Positions 34,660 through 44,809 are shown, numbered from the stretch's first letter. The stretch is DNA of 64,000 bases from JANQIO01 sp043513815 (GCA_043513815.1 CP121313.1:4092001-4156000); one strand, 5' to 3'. The notes: generated from the sequence alone by a model not told the origin. Made by a program: numbers and translations.

Positions 34660-36519
34660 ATGAAAAAGTCTGATCGCAAGCTGGGAATGCACCGGAATAT
34701 CACCCGCCGTGACTTTATTCATGACACTGGTCTGGCGGCGCTGGGACTGAGCCTTGGGGCGGGCGCAAACGCTGCACCCATCGGACCCTCGACTGCGCCC
34801 TATCCGCCAACGCTCAATGGATTGCGCGGCTCGCAGCCGGGTGTTGAAGCGGTCGCCCACGCGATGCGTGACGGCGCCAGCTTCACCGGCGGCAAGTTGC
34901 TGGACGACACCTATGACCTGGTCGTTGTGGGCGCAGGCATTTCCGGCCTGGCAGCGGCGCGCTTTTACCAGAAGCGATTCGGCGCCGATGCGCGCATCCT
35001 GATTCTCGACAATCACGATGACTTTGGTGGCCATGCCCGCCGCAACGAATTTCACCAGGGCGGGCAAATGCGCCTGTCGCTGGGCGGCACCCACAACCTG
35101 GAGCACTGGAAATTCAGTGACACGGTCAACCAGGCGCTGGATGATCTTGGCATCGACGTCGAGAAAATGCGCGCGCAAATGGAGTTCCGCTATGGCAGAA
35201 ACAGCCGCAATGGTTCCGCCATCTGGTTCGACAAGGATCACTACGGCGTCGATAAACTGGTAACGGGCTTCGACCGAATCGGCTTCGATCCCGATATGCC
35301 CCTGGACGCCATCGATGAGTTTCCCGTGAGTGAAGCCGCCAGGGTGCAGTTAAAGCATCTCTACGGCGGACAGGACAATGTACTGGAGGGCATGTCAGAA
35401 GAAGAAGCCTGGCAGTATATGGCGGACATCAGCTATCCGGACTTCCTGAGAAAGCACGTCGGTATCAGTGATGAGGTGATACAGATCCTGTCCAATGCCA
35501 GCCACGGCAACTACGGTATCGAGCTACGCGCCCTGTCTGCCGGCGAAGCGCTCTGGGAAGGCCTGCCCGGGTTCAATCTGGTCGGCATGGCGGATCAGGC
35601 CGAGGGCTGGGATTACCCAGTGGCGATGTTCCCAGACGGCAATGCCAGCGTCGCGCGCCTGCAGGTCCACCAGCTGATTCCCCAGGTTGCACCGGGCACC
35701 ACCGCAGACAATATCGCCCTGGCCCGCTTCGACTACGGCAAGCTGGACCAGGCAGATTCGCCGGTGCAATTGCGGCTGAATGCCACGGTCACCCAGGTCG
35801 CCAACCGCGATGGCGGTACCGAGGTGACTTACGTTCGTGGCGGGGTCGCCCACCGGGTGAAGAGTCGGCACTGCGTGATGGCCTGCTACCACACCGTGAT
35901 TCCGCATATCTGCCCGGGGCTGCCCGAATCACAGCGAGAGGCCATGGGCTACCAGGTAAAGATTCCCCTGCTGTTGACCAATGTATTGCTGCGCTCGGCC
36001 AGACCCATGGAGGAGCTCGGCATCAATAGCGTGGCCTGCCCGGGCCGAATGCATTCGCGCCTGTTCATGTTCAACGGTATCAACACCGGCGGCTACAGCC
36101 ACCCCATGGACGACATGGGCCCGGTTCCGGTGGTGTTCTGGGGCTCGATTTCGCCACCGGACAGCGCTTTTACCCTCAAGGACCAGCTGCGCGCTTCACG
36201 CCAGACCATGCTGAACCTTCAGTTTGAAGACTATGAGCGCGAGGTACGCACCGTGCTGGATGGCCTGCTGGGGCCTGTTGGCTTCGACGTCGAGAAGGAC
36301 ATTCTTGCCATCACGGTAAACCGCTGGCCCCACGGCTATGCCTACGAATACATGGAACTATGGGATCCGGACTTTCCCGAGGGTGAGGCACCACACGAAC
36401 TGGCGAGGCGCCCCTTTGGAGCGGTGACTTTTGCCAACGCCGATGCGGGGGCCTCGGCCTACACCCACGTCGCCATCGATGAGGCCTTCAGGGCCGTCAA
36501 TGAACTACCCGCTGGCTGA
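34660..36519 (+). CDS. Tat-exported FAD oxidoreductase, spermidine-dehydrogenase-like
   Basis: A 619-residue flavoprotein with a twin-arginine signal (NITRRDFIHDTGLAALGLSL). The FAD-binding DDTYDLVVVGAGISGLAAAR lies at about residues 84-103, and RILILDNHDDFGGHARRNEF follows, as in the flavin amine-oxidase superfamily. Length and layout resemble Pseudomonas SpdH (about 620 residues, also secreted), so a periplasmic polyamine dehydrogenase is the best guess; the substrate is not provable here. It is convergent with the M19-like gene at 36590 and is the first gene after the island. Confidence 0.65.
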   Translation: MKKSDRKLGMHRNITRRDFIHDTGLAALGLSLGAGANAAPIGPSTAPYPPTLNGLRGSQPGVEAVAHAMRDGASFTGGKLLDDTYDLVVVGAGISGLAAARFYQKRFGADARILILDNHDDFGGHARRNEFHQGGQMRLSLGGTHNLEHWKFSDTVNQALDDLGIDVEKMRAQMEFRYGRNSRNGSAIWFDKDHYGVDKLVTGFDRIGFDPDMPLDAIDEFPVSEAARVQLKHLYGGQDNVLEGMSEEEAWQYMADISYPDFLRKHVGISDEVIQILSNASHGNYGIELRALSAGEALWEGLPGFNLVGMADQAEGWDYPVAMFPDGNASVARLQVHQLIPQVAPGTTADNIALARFDYGKLDQADSPVQLRLNATVTQVANRDGGTEVTYVRGGVAHRVKSRHCVMACYHTVIPHICPGLPESQREAMGYQVKIPLLLTNVLLRSARPMEELGINSVACPGRMHSRLFMFNGINTGGYSHPMDDMGPVPVVFWGSISPPDSAFTLKDQLRASRQTMLNLQFEDYEREVRTVLDGLLGPVGFDVEKDILAITVNRWPHGYAYEYMELWDPDFPEGEAPHELARRPFGAVTFANADAGASAYTHVAIDEAFRAVNELPAG

Positions 36520-36589
36520 GCCATGATTGCAACGGGAAGCGGGTGGAGCGGACACCTTTAGCGGGCCAGCCAATAAAGCGAGCTGTTGC

Positions 36590-37714
36590 TCAGCCCCAGA
36601 CATCGCCGAACAAGCGCAGGAAGTTGCCGCCTAACAGCTTGTCGATGCGCGCCTGGCTATGGCCCCGCTGCGCCAACAGGTCAGACAGCAACTGGAACCG
36701 GTCCGGGGAATTCAGGTCACTGGCGAACAGATAGCCTTCTTCTGTCTCGTAGGGTGCCGCAATGCCGGCCTCCTGTCGCATCCGCGTGATCTTGCGGAAA
36801 TTCTCCTTGAACTCCTCGGTGAGGACCGCTGCTGAAATGGCACCGTCGGTGCCGATGCCCACATGATCTTCCCCCGCCACGTCGATGGCGTGCTCCAGAT
36901 GCCGGATAACGTCCGCGGCCGTCGGCTGCTTGCCCATCGACAGGTAGGGCATCACAAAGATTCCGGTCACGCCGCCGCTCTCGGCAATGGCGCGAATTTC
37001 CGCATCGGTGCGGTGCCGGGGGTGGCTGACCAGGGCATCGCAGCCGGTGTGAGTGAAGCTGAGTGGCCTGGTAGCGAGTTCAATGGCATCCGCGGTGGTC
37101 TGGCGACCGCAGTGACTCAAATCGACCAGCATGTTTAGGGCCTGAATAGCTTCTATCGCTTCGCGGCCAGTTCGGCTAAGGCCGGCATTGGCAGGCTCCA
37201 TGCAGCCGTCGCCCAGCAGGTTGCGGCGGTTGTAGGTGGGCTGGATGATGCGCACCCCCAGGTGCTGCAAGGCATCCAGCCGCCCCAGGTCATCTTCGAA
37301 ACTGACGCCGTCCTGCAAGCCGTAGATCAGGCCGGTGCTCCCGCTGTCTGCGGCAGCCTGTATATCTTCAACCGAGCGCACCCGCCCCAACACCGCGGGA
37401 TAGCCATCGATATCGGCTTCCATTTGCGTGATAACCCGCACGATTGCCTCGAAGGCTTGCAGGGGCGGCATGGTACCAACCTCGCCCACCGTCAGATGCA
37501 TGGCCACCAGGCCCGACCGGCCGATGTCGCTGACCTCCTGATCCAGCAGCGGTGCCCCCTCCTCCATGGAGATACCGCCAGGGAAACCCAGGCCGTCGAT
37601 AAATAGCGGACGCCCGTTGGCCGACCTGGCGCCGCTGGCGCCGCCAGCCAGCAGCGCTGTACCGGCCAGCACGGTCGCGGTATTGGAAAACAGTTTACGG
37701 CGCGTTATCGGCAT
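36590..37714 (-). CDS. Peptidase M19 (membrane dipeptidase)-like protein, altered metal site
   Basis: A 374-residue protein with a Tat-type signal (MPITRRKLFSNTATVLAGTA; GAGGGG lies 7 bases before ATG 37714). The M19 TIM-barrel is recognisable: LDALQHLGVRIIQPTYN, the metal His in LVDLSHCG and SFTHTGCDAL, and VGIGTDG near the end. However the N-terminal ligand motif DGHxD of renal dipeptidases is DGLGF here, and the bridging Glu (IEGG) is Gln (LQDG). Two His ligands remain. Dipeptidase activity is therefore uncertain. Confidence 0.7.
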   Translation of the reverse strand: MPITRRKLFSNTATVLAGTALLAGGASGARSANGRPLFIDGLGFPGGISMEEGAPLLDQEVSDIGRSGLVAMHLTVGEVGTMPPLQAFEAIVRVITQMEADIDGYPAVLGRVRSVEDIQAAADSGSTGLIYGLQDGVSFEDDLGRLDALQHLGVRIIQPTYNRRNLLGDGCMEPANAGLSRTGREAIEAIQALNMLVDLSHCGRQTTADAIELATRPLSFTHTGCDALVSHPRHRTDAEIRAIAESGGVTGIFVMPYLSMGKQPTAADVIRHLEHAIDVAGEDHVGIGTDGAISAAVLTEEFKENFRKITRMRQEAGIAAPYETEEGYLFASDLNSPDRFQLLSDLLAQRGHSQARIDKLLGGNFLRLFGDVWG

Positions 37715-37798
37715 ATTGTCCCCTCGTACAGCGGTGATGTTTCCGCCCGGAGCAGACGGCTCTAAAGCCAACCCCGGTGCCAGCGCGGCAGGACAGCC

Positions 37799-38305
37799 TC
37801 AGGCCGGGTCGGCGGTCTTGTTGTCATGCGCCAGTGAGCGGTCCAGGGTGCCAATATCCAGCACCGGAGAGGCATCGATGTCCTCCGCATCCATCATGTG
37901 CGCCACCCGCTGCAGGGCGGTGACGATCATATTCTGCTCCCAATCCTGCAGGTGATCGAACTGCCGCGCAAACTGTTCCTGCAGGGGCGTGGGGGCGTCT
38001 CTCAAGGTGACCTGACCCAGCTCGGTAAGATGTACATGCACGCGCCGCTTGTCCACTGTGGAGCGGACACGCTCGACGAGTCCGCGGCCTTCTAGCCGGT
38101 CCATGATACTGGTGACCGTCGCCTGGCTGAGGCTCACCTCGCTGGCGAGTTCGCCCTGGGAAGCACCCTCCAGCCGATTGACGGCCTGCAGCAGCAAAAT
38201 CTGCGGCGCCGTCAGGCCCGACGTTTTTGCCAGCCGCTTGGAGTGCATATCGGTGGCGCGAATCACTCGTCGCAGCGCCGTCAGTACCTCGTCTAATCGC
38301 TCCAC
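37799..38305 (-). CDS. MarR-family transcriptional regulator
   Basis: A 168-residue winged-helix regulator: LTAPQILLLQAVNRLEGASQ, the recognition helix SQATVTSIMDRLEGRGLVER and the wing VRSTVDKRRVHVHLTELGQ. I favour GTG 38305 because AAGGAGGG lies 6 bases upstream; ATG 38323 would place that site inside the gene. It lies between the BCCT transporter (upstream on the same strand) and the M19-like gene and probably controls one or both. Confidence 0.85.
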   Translation of the reverse strand: MERLDEVLTALRRVIRATDMHSKRLAKTSGLTAPQILLLQAVNRLEGASQGELASEVSLSQATVTSIMDRLEGRGLVERVRSTVDKRRVHVHLTELGQVTLRDAPTPLQEQFARQFDHLQDWEQNMIVTALQRVAHMMDAEDIDASPVLDIGTLDRSLAHDNKTADPA

Positions 38306-38375
38306 CGGGAGCCCTCCTTGCATACAGCACTCAGCGGACAGTAAAACCGTTTCCGGAATCTGACAAGAACATTGT

Positions 38376-39953
38376 TTAGACGGCTGCCGCGACCTGGCGC
38401 GACTCGCGCAGGCTGGCGTTGAGCCCCTTGTAGAGACTGAAACACACCAGCAGCAGTACCACCGTGAACGGGATCCCCGCCGCGACCGTGCCTGCCTGCA
38501 GCGCCGCCAGCGCCTGCTGGCCGCCCCCATACAGCAGCGCCGCGGCCAGCAGGCCCTGCAGTGAAGCCCAGAAGATACGTTGCGGCACCGGCGCATCGTG
38601 TTTGCCGCCGGCGGTTATACCATCGATGACCAGGGAGCCGGAATCAGAAGAAGTCACAAAGAAGATCATCACCAGCACCACACCCACCAGTGTTGTCATG
38701 CCGCTCAGCGGCAGGCTTTCCAGCATCTGGAACGTGGCCAGGTTGATCGAGTCCATGCCCTGGCCGAGGCTGCCAATCCCGTTTTCCGCCTGAAACAACG
38801 CATTGCCACCGAAGGTGCTCATCCATACCAGCGTCACCAGGGTGGGCACCAGCAACACCGCGATAATGAACTCCCGCACGGTGCGGCCCTTGGATACCCG
38901 CGCGATAAACATGCCCACAAAGGGCGACCAACTGACCCACCAGGCCCAGTAGAATACGGTCCAGTCCTGCATCCATTGCGCATCTTCACGGCCGGTCCAG
39001 TTGCTGAGCGGCACCATATAGGCCAGGTAGTTGATGCCGGTTTCCAGCGTCACCGCCAGCGCCGATACCCCGGGGCTGGCCACGGCGACAAAGACCAGTA
39101 GCAGGGCCGCCAGGGCGATGTTGAAATTACTGAGCAGCTTTACGCCGCCATCCAGGCCGCGCACCACCGAGAGGATTGCCACAGAAGTGACAAGAACGAT
39201 GATGGCCAGCTTGGTGGTGAAGCTGTCTGCGAAGCCAAACAGCATGGTCAGGCCCGCATTGACCTGGGATGCACCCAGCCCCAGTGAGGTCGCCAGCCCG
39301 AAGGTGGTGGCCAGCACGGCGAAGGTATCGATAACGTGGCCGGGCCAGCCCCAGCAGCGGTCGCCCAGCAGCGGGTAGAAGGCGGAACGCAGGGTCAGGG
39401 GCAGCTTGCAGTTGAAGCTGAAGAAAGCCAGCGCCAGTGCAATCACCGCGTAGATAGACCAGGCGTGCAGGCCCCAGTGATAGAGCGTGGCCGCCAGCGC
39501 CAGATCGGCGGCTTCCGGTGAGCGGGCCGCCACGCCCAGGGGCGTGCCACTGGCGCCCTCAAAATAAGTCATGGGCTCAGCCACACCCCAGAACATCAAA
39601 CCGATCCCCATGCCTGCAGCGAACAGCATGGCAAACCAGCTCAGGCGGCTGAACTCCGGCTCTGCCTGATCACCCCCCAGACGGATATGGGCCACCGGCA
39701 GAAACACCAGCGCCAGGCAAAACAGCAGGATCGCGCTGACTGAAATCATCATGAAACTGTCAAAGGTCGACAGGCACCAGGCCCGCACGGCCGCCAGTAT
39801 CTGGTTCGACTCCTGGGGAAACTGGAGGGTCAGCAACACAAATCCCACGATCAGGCTGGCGCTGACGAAAAATACCGGATTGTGAATATCCAGGCCCCAG
39901 ATTTCGACATTGTCGTCGCCGACGGTGTATTCCGACTCGTACCGGGTTGCCAT
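38376..39953 (-). CDS. BCCT-family (betaine/choline/carnitine) transporter
   Basis: A 525-residue, twelve-helix protein with family signatures: the glycine-rich AAGMGIGLMFWGVAEPMTYF, the signature region YWAWWVSWSPFVGMFIARVS, and TSSDSGSLVID. BCCT proteins import quaternary amines such as glycine betaine with Na+, or exchange carnitine-type compounds. A GMGIG motif is typical of Na+-coupled members. The gene is divergent from the TonB receptor at 40237. Confidence 0.92.
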   Translation of the reverse strand: MATRYESEYTVGDDNVEIWGLDIHNPVFFVSASLIVGFVLLTLQFPQESNQILAAVRAWCLSTFDSFMMISVSAILLFCLALVFLPVAHIRLGGDQAEPEFSRLSWFAMLFAAGMGIGLMFWGVAEPMTYFEGASGTPLGVAARSPEAADLALAATLYHWGLHAWSIYAVIALALAFFSFNCKLPLTLRSAFYPLLGDRCWGWPGHVIDTFAVLATTFGLATSLGLGASQVNAGLTMLFGFADSFTTKLAIIVLVTSVAILSVVRGLDGGVKLLSNFNIALAALLLVFVAVASPGVSALAVTLETGINYLAYMVPLSNWTGREDAQWMQDWTVFYWAWWVSWSPFVGMFIARVSKGRTVREFIIAVLLVPTLVTLVWMSTFGGNALFQAENGIGSLGQGMDSINLATFQMLESLPLSGMTTLVGVVLVMIFFVTSSDSGSLVIDGITAGGKHDAPVPQRIFWASLQGLLAAALLYGGGQQALAALQAGTVAAGIPFTVVLLLVCFSLYKGLNASLRESRQVAAAV

Positions 39954-40144
39954 AAAAAGGAGCCTTTTGCGCTCTCGCGCCGGTTAAATGCCGCTGCAAT
40001 GGTCCTTGCGGGGGCCGCACCATATTTCGGCATCAAATGAATTAAGACTAAGCCACACCCCTGGCAGCCGTATGAGATGTTACCGGTTTTTTGCCGCAAT
40101 TGCGGCCTTTTTGCTACTTTTTGCTGATAATTCAGACCCTTAAC

Positions 40145-40174
40145 TTGAGATAAGGGGCCGAATCCAAGTATGAT
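40145..40174 (+). promoter_or_regulatory. Predicted promoter of the TonB-dependent receptor
   Basis: TTGAGA (40145-40150), an 18-base spacer and TATGAT (40169-40174) lie 63 bases before the receptor ATG in the 283-base divergent gap with the BCCT gene. GGGGAGAG just upstream of ATG 40237 is the ribosome-binding site. Confidence 0.45.
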
Positions 40175-40236
40175 GCCGCGCTTGCAAAACAATTACAGCT
40201 ATAACTAATTCTGCCTTAACAGGTCTGGGGAGAGAT

Positions 40237-42666
40237 ATGTTTAAGAAGAAGACACTTTGCGTAGCCGTACTGGCCGCCACATCTGCCTACCAGCAAACAG
40301 CGCAGGCGCAACTCGAAGAAGTGGTGGTCACCGCCACCAAGAAAGAGTCCAGCGTGCAGGATATTCCGGTCGCGGTAACGGCCCTGAGCCAGCAATCGAT
40401 TAACCAGATGGGCATCACGGATTTCAGTGACTACCTCGTGCAATTGCCTGGCATCACCGCCGGCGGCGGCGGGCCCGGCACCAGCACCATCTATATTCGC
40501 GGCGTCGCCTCCACCACGCCAAACCTGACTACCTCCGGCGTTGCCGGCCTGGCCCCCAACGTCGCTTTCTACCTCGACGAACAGCCCCTGGTGCAACCGG
40601 GACGTAACCTGGATGTATACGCAGCCGACCTCGCCCGCATCGAGGTGCTCAAGGGACCCCAGGGCACCCTGTTCGGCGCCAGCTCGCAGGCGGGTACCGT
40701 GCGACTGATTACCAACAAGCCTGATTTCAGCGGCTTTTCCGGCAACCTGAAAATGGGGGCTGCCCATACCGAAGAAGGCGACCCCAGCTACAACGTCGAG
40801 GGTGTCATCAATGTGCCTGTGACCGACAACTTCGCCCTCAGGGCCGTGGTGTATGCCGACAGCCAGGGCGGCTATATCGACAACGTAGGCAATACCGTTA
40901 CCACGCGCGACAGCGCGCGCTTCCAGCCCGGCGGATTCCAGGGCGGTGCCAATTTTGACAACGTCAACTTCCTGGCAGCAGACAACCGCTCGCGCACCGA
41001 AGAGGATTTCAACGATGTCACCTACTCGGGCGCGCGTCTTGCGGGCCTGTGGGACATCAACCAGGACTGGAGCCTGCTGGTCGGCGTTGCCCAGCAGACC
41101 ATCGACAGCGACGGTGTGTTCTTCCAGGACCCCGAGCTCGATGACCTGGAAATCAGCCGCTACGAACAGGACACACTGAAAGACGAGTACGAGAACTACA
41201 ACTGGACCCTGAAAGGTCGCCTCGGCGAACTGGACGTGCTGTATACCGGCGCCTACACCGAGCGCGAAGCCAACGGCCGGGTGGACTACACCGACTATCT
41301 GTTTGTCGGCCAGTACATCCCCTATTACATTTGTGACTACTCCGTGTCCTACCCGGACACCGATCCCACGGGCACCTGCCAGGCGCCGAACCTGTTCGTA
41401 AAGACCGACGTCAAAACTGAAACCCAGACCCATGAATTTCGCGTCAGCACCGACCCGACCCGTCGCATTCGAGCGGTGGTCGGCGGTTTCTACAGCAACA
41501 TGGAACTGCACGAAGACGCCCAGTTCACCTACCCGGGCTCCACCCAGATTCTTGCGGCCGACGGCGTGAGCGTGGGTTTCGGCCCCAACTTCTCTGCCGA
41601 GGGCTCATCGGCTCGCGACAAGAGCCAGTGGAACCCGGGCGTGATCTTCCGCAACGATGTCGAGCGCGAAGATGACCAGCTTGGCGCCTTCGGCGAAATC
41701 GAGATTGATATCTTTGATCAGTTCACCGCCACCTTTGGCGCACGCTGGTACGACATCGAAGTTGACCTGCGCGGCAGCGCGGCGGGCTCCTTCGGCAACC
41801 TCGGCGCAGACGAAGACAACAACGCCGGCAACAACCTCGACGAGATCTTCAGCGGCGACAATGACAAGGCGGAGACCGACGGCGTCATCGGCAAGGTCAG
41901 CCTGGCCTGGAAGCCTAATGACAGCCAGCTCTACTACGTGACCTGGTCGGAAGGTTATCGCCCGGGCTTCCTGAACCGCCCAGGGGGATCTACCTCCCAG
42001 GACGGCAACTACACGGTACCGTTTGCGTTTGATACCGACGAGATCACCAACTACGAGCTGGGCTGGAAACTCGACCTGCTGGACAACACCCTGCGCTTCA
42101 ACGGCGATATCTTCTTCGTCGATATCGAAGACCTGCAGATCGGCATTTTTGATGCCAGCATCACCAACCTGTTCTTTGCCGACAATGCTGCAGACGCAGA
42201 AGTCACAGGCTTCGAGGGTGACTTCACCTGGCTGCCGACAGCTCTGCCGGGGTTGACACTGAGCGGTGGCTTCTCCTTCCTGGATACTGAGATCACCGAC
42301 AGCTTTGTCACCAACTTTGTCCGCGAAGGCGACGATCTGGCTTTCGCTCCTGAGTTTCAGTACAGCCTCAGCGCTCGCTACGAGTGGACACTGTCCGGCG
42401 GCCTTACCGCCCACGTCATGCCATTCATGAGCTATTCCGACGAGGTGAACACCGACATCGTCGCGGCCAATAGCATCGAGCTGGATAGCTGGACTCTCTG
42501 GAACATCACCGCCGGCGTGTCCGACGAGGTGTGGAGCGCGGAGTTCTATGTCGAGAACATTGACGATGAGCGCGCCGAAATTTCCGGCAACGCCATTTTC
42601 AATCGCTCACGCGTGACGGTCGCAAGGCCCCGCACTATGGGGATGCGTTTCTCCTACGCATTCTAA
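40237..42666 (+). CDS. TonB-dependent outer-membrane receptor
   Basis: An 809-residue receptor with a signal peptide (KKTLCVAVLAATSAYQQTAQA), then the TonB box-like LEEVVVTATKKESSVQDIPV, a plug domain with IYIRGV and VEVLKGPQGTLFGASSQAGT-like IEVLKGPQGTLFGASS, and a 22-strand-type barrel ending in the aromatic RFSYAF. These receptors import iron chelates, vitamins or glycans with TonB energy. The ligand is unknown; no siderophore or sugar genes are adjacent. A strong terminator follows. Confidence 0.92.
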   Translation: MFKKKTLCVAVLAATSAYQQTAQAQLEEVVVTATKKESSVQDIPVAVTALSQQSINQMGITDFSDYLVQLPGITAGGGGPGTSTIYIRGVASTTPNLTTSGVAGLAPNVAFYLDEQPLVQPGRNLDVYAADLARIEVLKGPQGTLFGASSQAGTVRLITNKPDFSGFSGNLKMGAAHTEEGDPSYNVEGVINVPVTDNFALRAVVYADSQGGYIDNVGNTVTTRDSARFQPGGFQGGANFDNVNFLAADNRSRTEEDFNDVTYSGARLAGLWDINQDWSLLVGVAQQTIDSDGVFFQDPELDDLEISRYEQDTLKDEYENYNWTLKGRLGELDVLYTGAYTEREANGRVDYTDYLFVGQYIPYYICDYSVSYPDTDPTGTCQAPNLFVKTDVKTETQTHEFRVSTDPTRRIRAVVGGFYSNMELHEDAQFTYPGSTQILAADGVSVGFGPNFSAEGSSARDKSQWNPGVIFRNDVEREDDQLGAFGEIEIDIFDQFTATFGARWYDIEVDLRGSAAGSFGNLGADEDNNAGNNLDEIFSGDNDKAETDGVIGKVSLAWKPNDSQLYYVTWSEGYRPGFLNRPGGSTSQDGNYTVPFAFDTDEITNYELGWKLDLLDNTLRFNGDIFFVDIEDLQIGIFDASITNLFFADNAADAEVTGFEGDFTWLPTALPGLTLSGGFSFLDTEITDSFVTNFVREGDDLAFAPEFQYSLSARYEWTLSGGLTAHVMPFMSYSDEVNTDIVAANSIELDSWTLWNITAGVSDEVWSAEFYVENIDDERAEISGNAIFNRSRVTVARPRTMGMRFSYAF

Positions 42667-42683
42667 GTCGCGCCTCAACAATA

Positions 42684-42722
42684 CGGCTCCCGTGCACTAC
42701 AATGCCGGGAGCCGTTTTTATT
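42684..42722 (+). terminator. Rho-independent terminator after the TonB receptor
   Basis: A perfect 9-bp stem, CGGCTCCCG (42684-42692) with CGGGAGCCG (42706-42714), is followed directly by TTTTTATT. Confidence 0.9.
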
Positions 42723-42756
42723 TCCGGACACCCACCCTCACTTGACTGAGCCAGAC

Positions 42757-44739
42757 ATGGTCAACCCCGCCGCCGTCCCCGACCTCACCGATATCCAGAA
42801 AAAAATGTCCACCAGTGACTTCGTTGGCGCGCTGGCTGATCTCGAACTCTGGCTTGAGCAGGATCCAAATCACACCGACGCGCTTTATATGAGCGCGGTC
42901 TGCTATCGCTATACCGGCCAGCACGATCTGGCCCAGCAGCGACTGGACAGCCTGCAATCCAGCTTCGGCGACCGCGGCCGGCTCTATCAGGAACAGGGGC
43001 ATTTGCACCTGGCGCGCGGCGACCACAACAAGGCTCTGGCGGCGTATGCCATTGCCACCCAGCTAAATCCCGCCCTGGCTGCCAGCTGGCGCAATCAGCA
43101 GAAGATCCTCGAAGCCAACGGCAACCGCCAGGAAGCGATGCAGGCGGCGGCCCAGGCGCAGCGCCTGCAGGACCTGCCAAAGCCACTGTTGGCGGTCACC
43201 GACCTGCTGGCCCAGGGCAAGCTCGGTAAGGCCGAACAGCTGTGCCGCAAATTCCTGCAGGCCTCCCCCACCCATGTGGAGGGAATGCGACTGCTGGCGG
43301 ACATCGCCGTGCGCTTCGGCGAATTGGAAGACGCGGAATTCCTGCTGGAGAGCGCGACGGAATTTGCGCCGGATAATCACCAGGTCAAAATTGACCTGGT
43401 CAGCGTGCTGCGCACGCGCCAGAAGTTTCCCGAGGCGCTGGCACTGGCCGAGCAGTTGGCGAACACCTGGCCCGACAATCTGCAGTTCAAGTCGCTGTAC
43501 GCAATTGAGAGAATGCAACTGGGGCAGTATGAAGCAGCCGTGAAGCTGTTCGACGAGGTGCTGGAGAAGATTCCCCAGGACGCTGTCACGCTCACCTCCC
43601 GCGGCCACGCACTGAAAACCTGGGGCAAGCCCGAGCAAGCGGTAGCCAGCTACCAGGCGGCAATTGCCGCCAACCCCTGGCACGGGGATGCCTACTACGC
43701 ACTGTCGAATCTCAAGACCTACCGCTTCAGCGACGCAGAGCGCGCGGAGATGCTGGAGCTGCAGCAGCGCGATGAACTGGAGCCCAGCAGCCGGGTGCAT
43801 CTCGCCTTTGCCCTGGGAAAAGCCTTCGAGGACGACGAGGACTACGAACAGTCCTTCAGGTTTTACTCCCAGGGCAACCAGCTAAAGCGGCAGCAGAGCG
43901 GCTATGACGCCGACAAGATGTCCGAAGAGCTGGAAGCACAGCGCCGGTTCTTCACCCCTGAGGTATTGAAGGCGCGCGCCGGAGCCGGATGCCCGGCGCC
44001 GGACCCGATCTTCATTGTCGGCCTGCCGCGGGCGGGCTCTACCCTGCTGGAGCAGATCCTGTCTTCCCACAGCCAGGTCGACGGCACCCTCGAGCTACCG
44101 AACATGCTGGCCGCCGCGCAGAAACTCAGGCGCCGCGGGCGGGTGGACGGCGCCCGCCCCTATCCGGAGTTGCTGGCAGACCTGGACGACGCCGAGCTGG
44201 CCGCCATGGGGGAGAAATACCTGGAGGACACGCGCATCCATCGCCAGGACGCGCCCTTCTTCATTGACAAGATGCCCAACAATTTCCGTCACATTGGCCT
44301 GATCAAGCTGGTCCTTCCCAATGCGAAAATTATCGACGCGCGGCGCCATCCCATGGCGTGCTGCTTCAGCGGCTTCAAGCAGCTGTTCGCCGAGGGGCAG
44401 GAGTTCAGCTACGACCTCAGGGACATCGGCCAGTACTACAACGACTATGTGGCGCTGATGGATCACTGGGACGAGGTGGCGCCAGACAGCGTGCTGCGCG
44501 TTCAATATGAGGACGTTGTCGCCGACCTGGAAACCCAGGTGCGGCGCATTCTGGATTTCTGTGACCTCGAGTTCGAGCCCGCCTGCCTCAACTTCTACGC
44601 CACCGAGCGCGCCGTGCGCACCGCCAGCTCCGAGCAGGTGCGCCAGCCCATTTACGACAGCGGCATCGAACAGTGGCGCCACTTCCAGCCCTACCTCGGA
44701 GAACTGGAACGCATCCTCGCGCCGTCGCTGGCGGATTGA
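42757..44739 (+). CDS. Tetratricopeptide-repeat sulfotransferase
   Basis: About 660 residues. The N-terminal 400 residues form TPR-type helical repeats (ADLELWLEQDPNHTDALYMS, LAAYAIATQLNPALAASW, AVASYQAAIAANPWHGDAYY). The C-terminal domain is a sulfotransferase with the PAPS 5'-phosphosulfate loop IFIVGLPRAGSTLLEQILSS and DARRHPMACCFSGFKQLF at the 3'-phosphate site. It would sulfate a protein, glycan or lipid acceptor; the target is unknown. An in-frame TTG at 42742 is an alternative start. Confidence 0.88.
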   Translation: MVNPAAVPDLTDIQKKMSTSDFVGALADLELWLEQDPNHTDALYMSAVCYRYTGQHDLAQQRLDSLQSSFGDRGRLYQEQGHLHLARGDHNKALAAYAIATQLNPALAASWRNQQKILEANGNRQEAMQAAAQAQRLQDLPKPLLAVTDLLAQGKLGKAEQLCRKFLQASPTHVEGMRLLADIAVRFGELEDAEFLLESATEFAPDNHQVKIDLVSVLRTRQKFPEALALAEQLANTWPDNLQFKSLYAIERMQLGQYEAAVKLFDEVLEKIPQDAVTLTSRGHALKTWGKPEQAVASYQAAIAANPWHGDAYYALSNLKTYRFSDAERAEMLELQQRDELEPSSRVHLAFALGKAFEDDEDYEQSFRFYSQGNQLKRQQSGYDADKMSEELEAQRRFFTPEVLKARAGAGCPAPDPIFIVGLPRAGSTLLEQILSSHSQVDGTLELPNMLAAAQKLRRRGRVDGARPYPELLADLDDAELAAMGEKYLEDTRIHRQDAPFFIDKMPNNFRHIGLIKLVLPNAKIIDARRHPMACCFSGFKQLFAEGQEFSYDLRDIGQYYNDYVALMDHWDEVAPDSVLRVQYEDVVADLETQVRRILDFCDLEFEPACLNFYATERAVRTASSEQVRQPIYDSGIEQWRHFQPYLGELERILAPSLAD

Positions 44740-44809
44740 ACAACTCGCCACCCCAGGCGCCGTGGCATTGGTTATACTTGCCCACCCATTCTTCTATATA
44801 GCGCAGACC

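Noticed and set aside
40216..41511. 431-codon open frame antisense to the TonB receptor
   Set aside because: No domain, and the sense frame has a signal peptide, plug and barrel.
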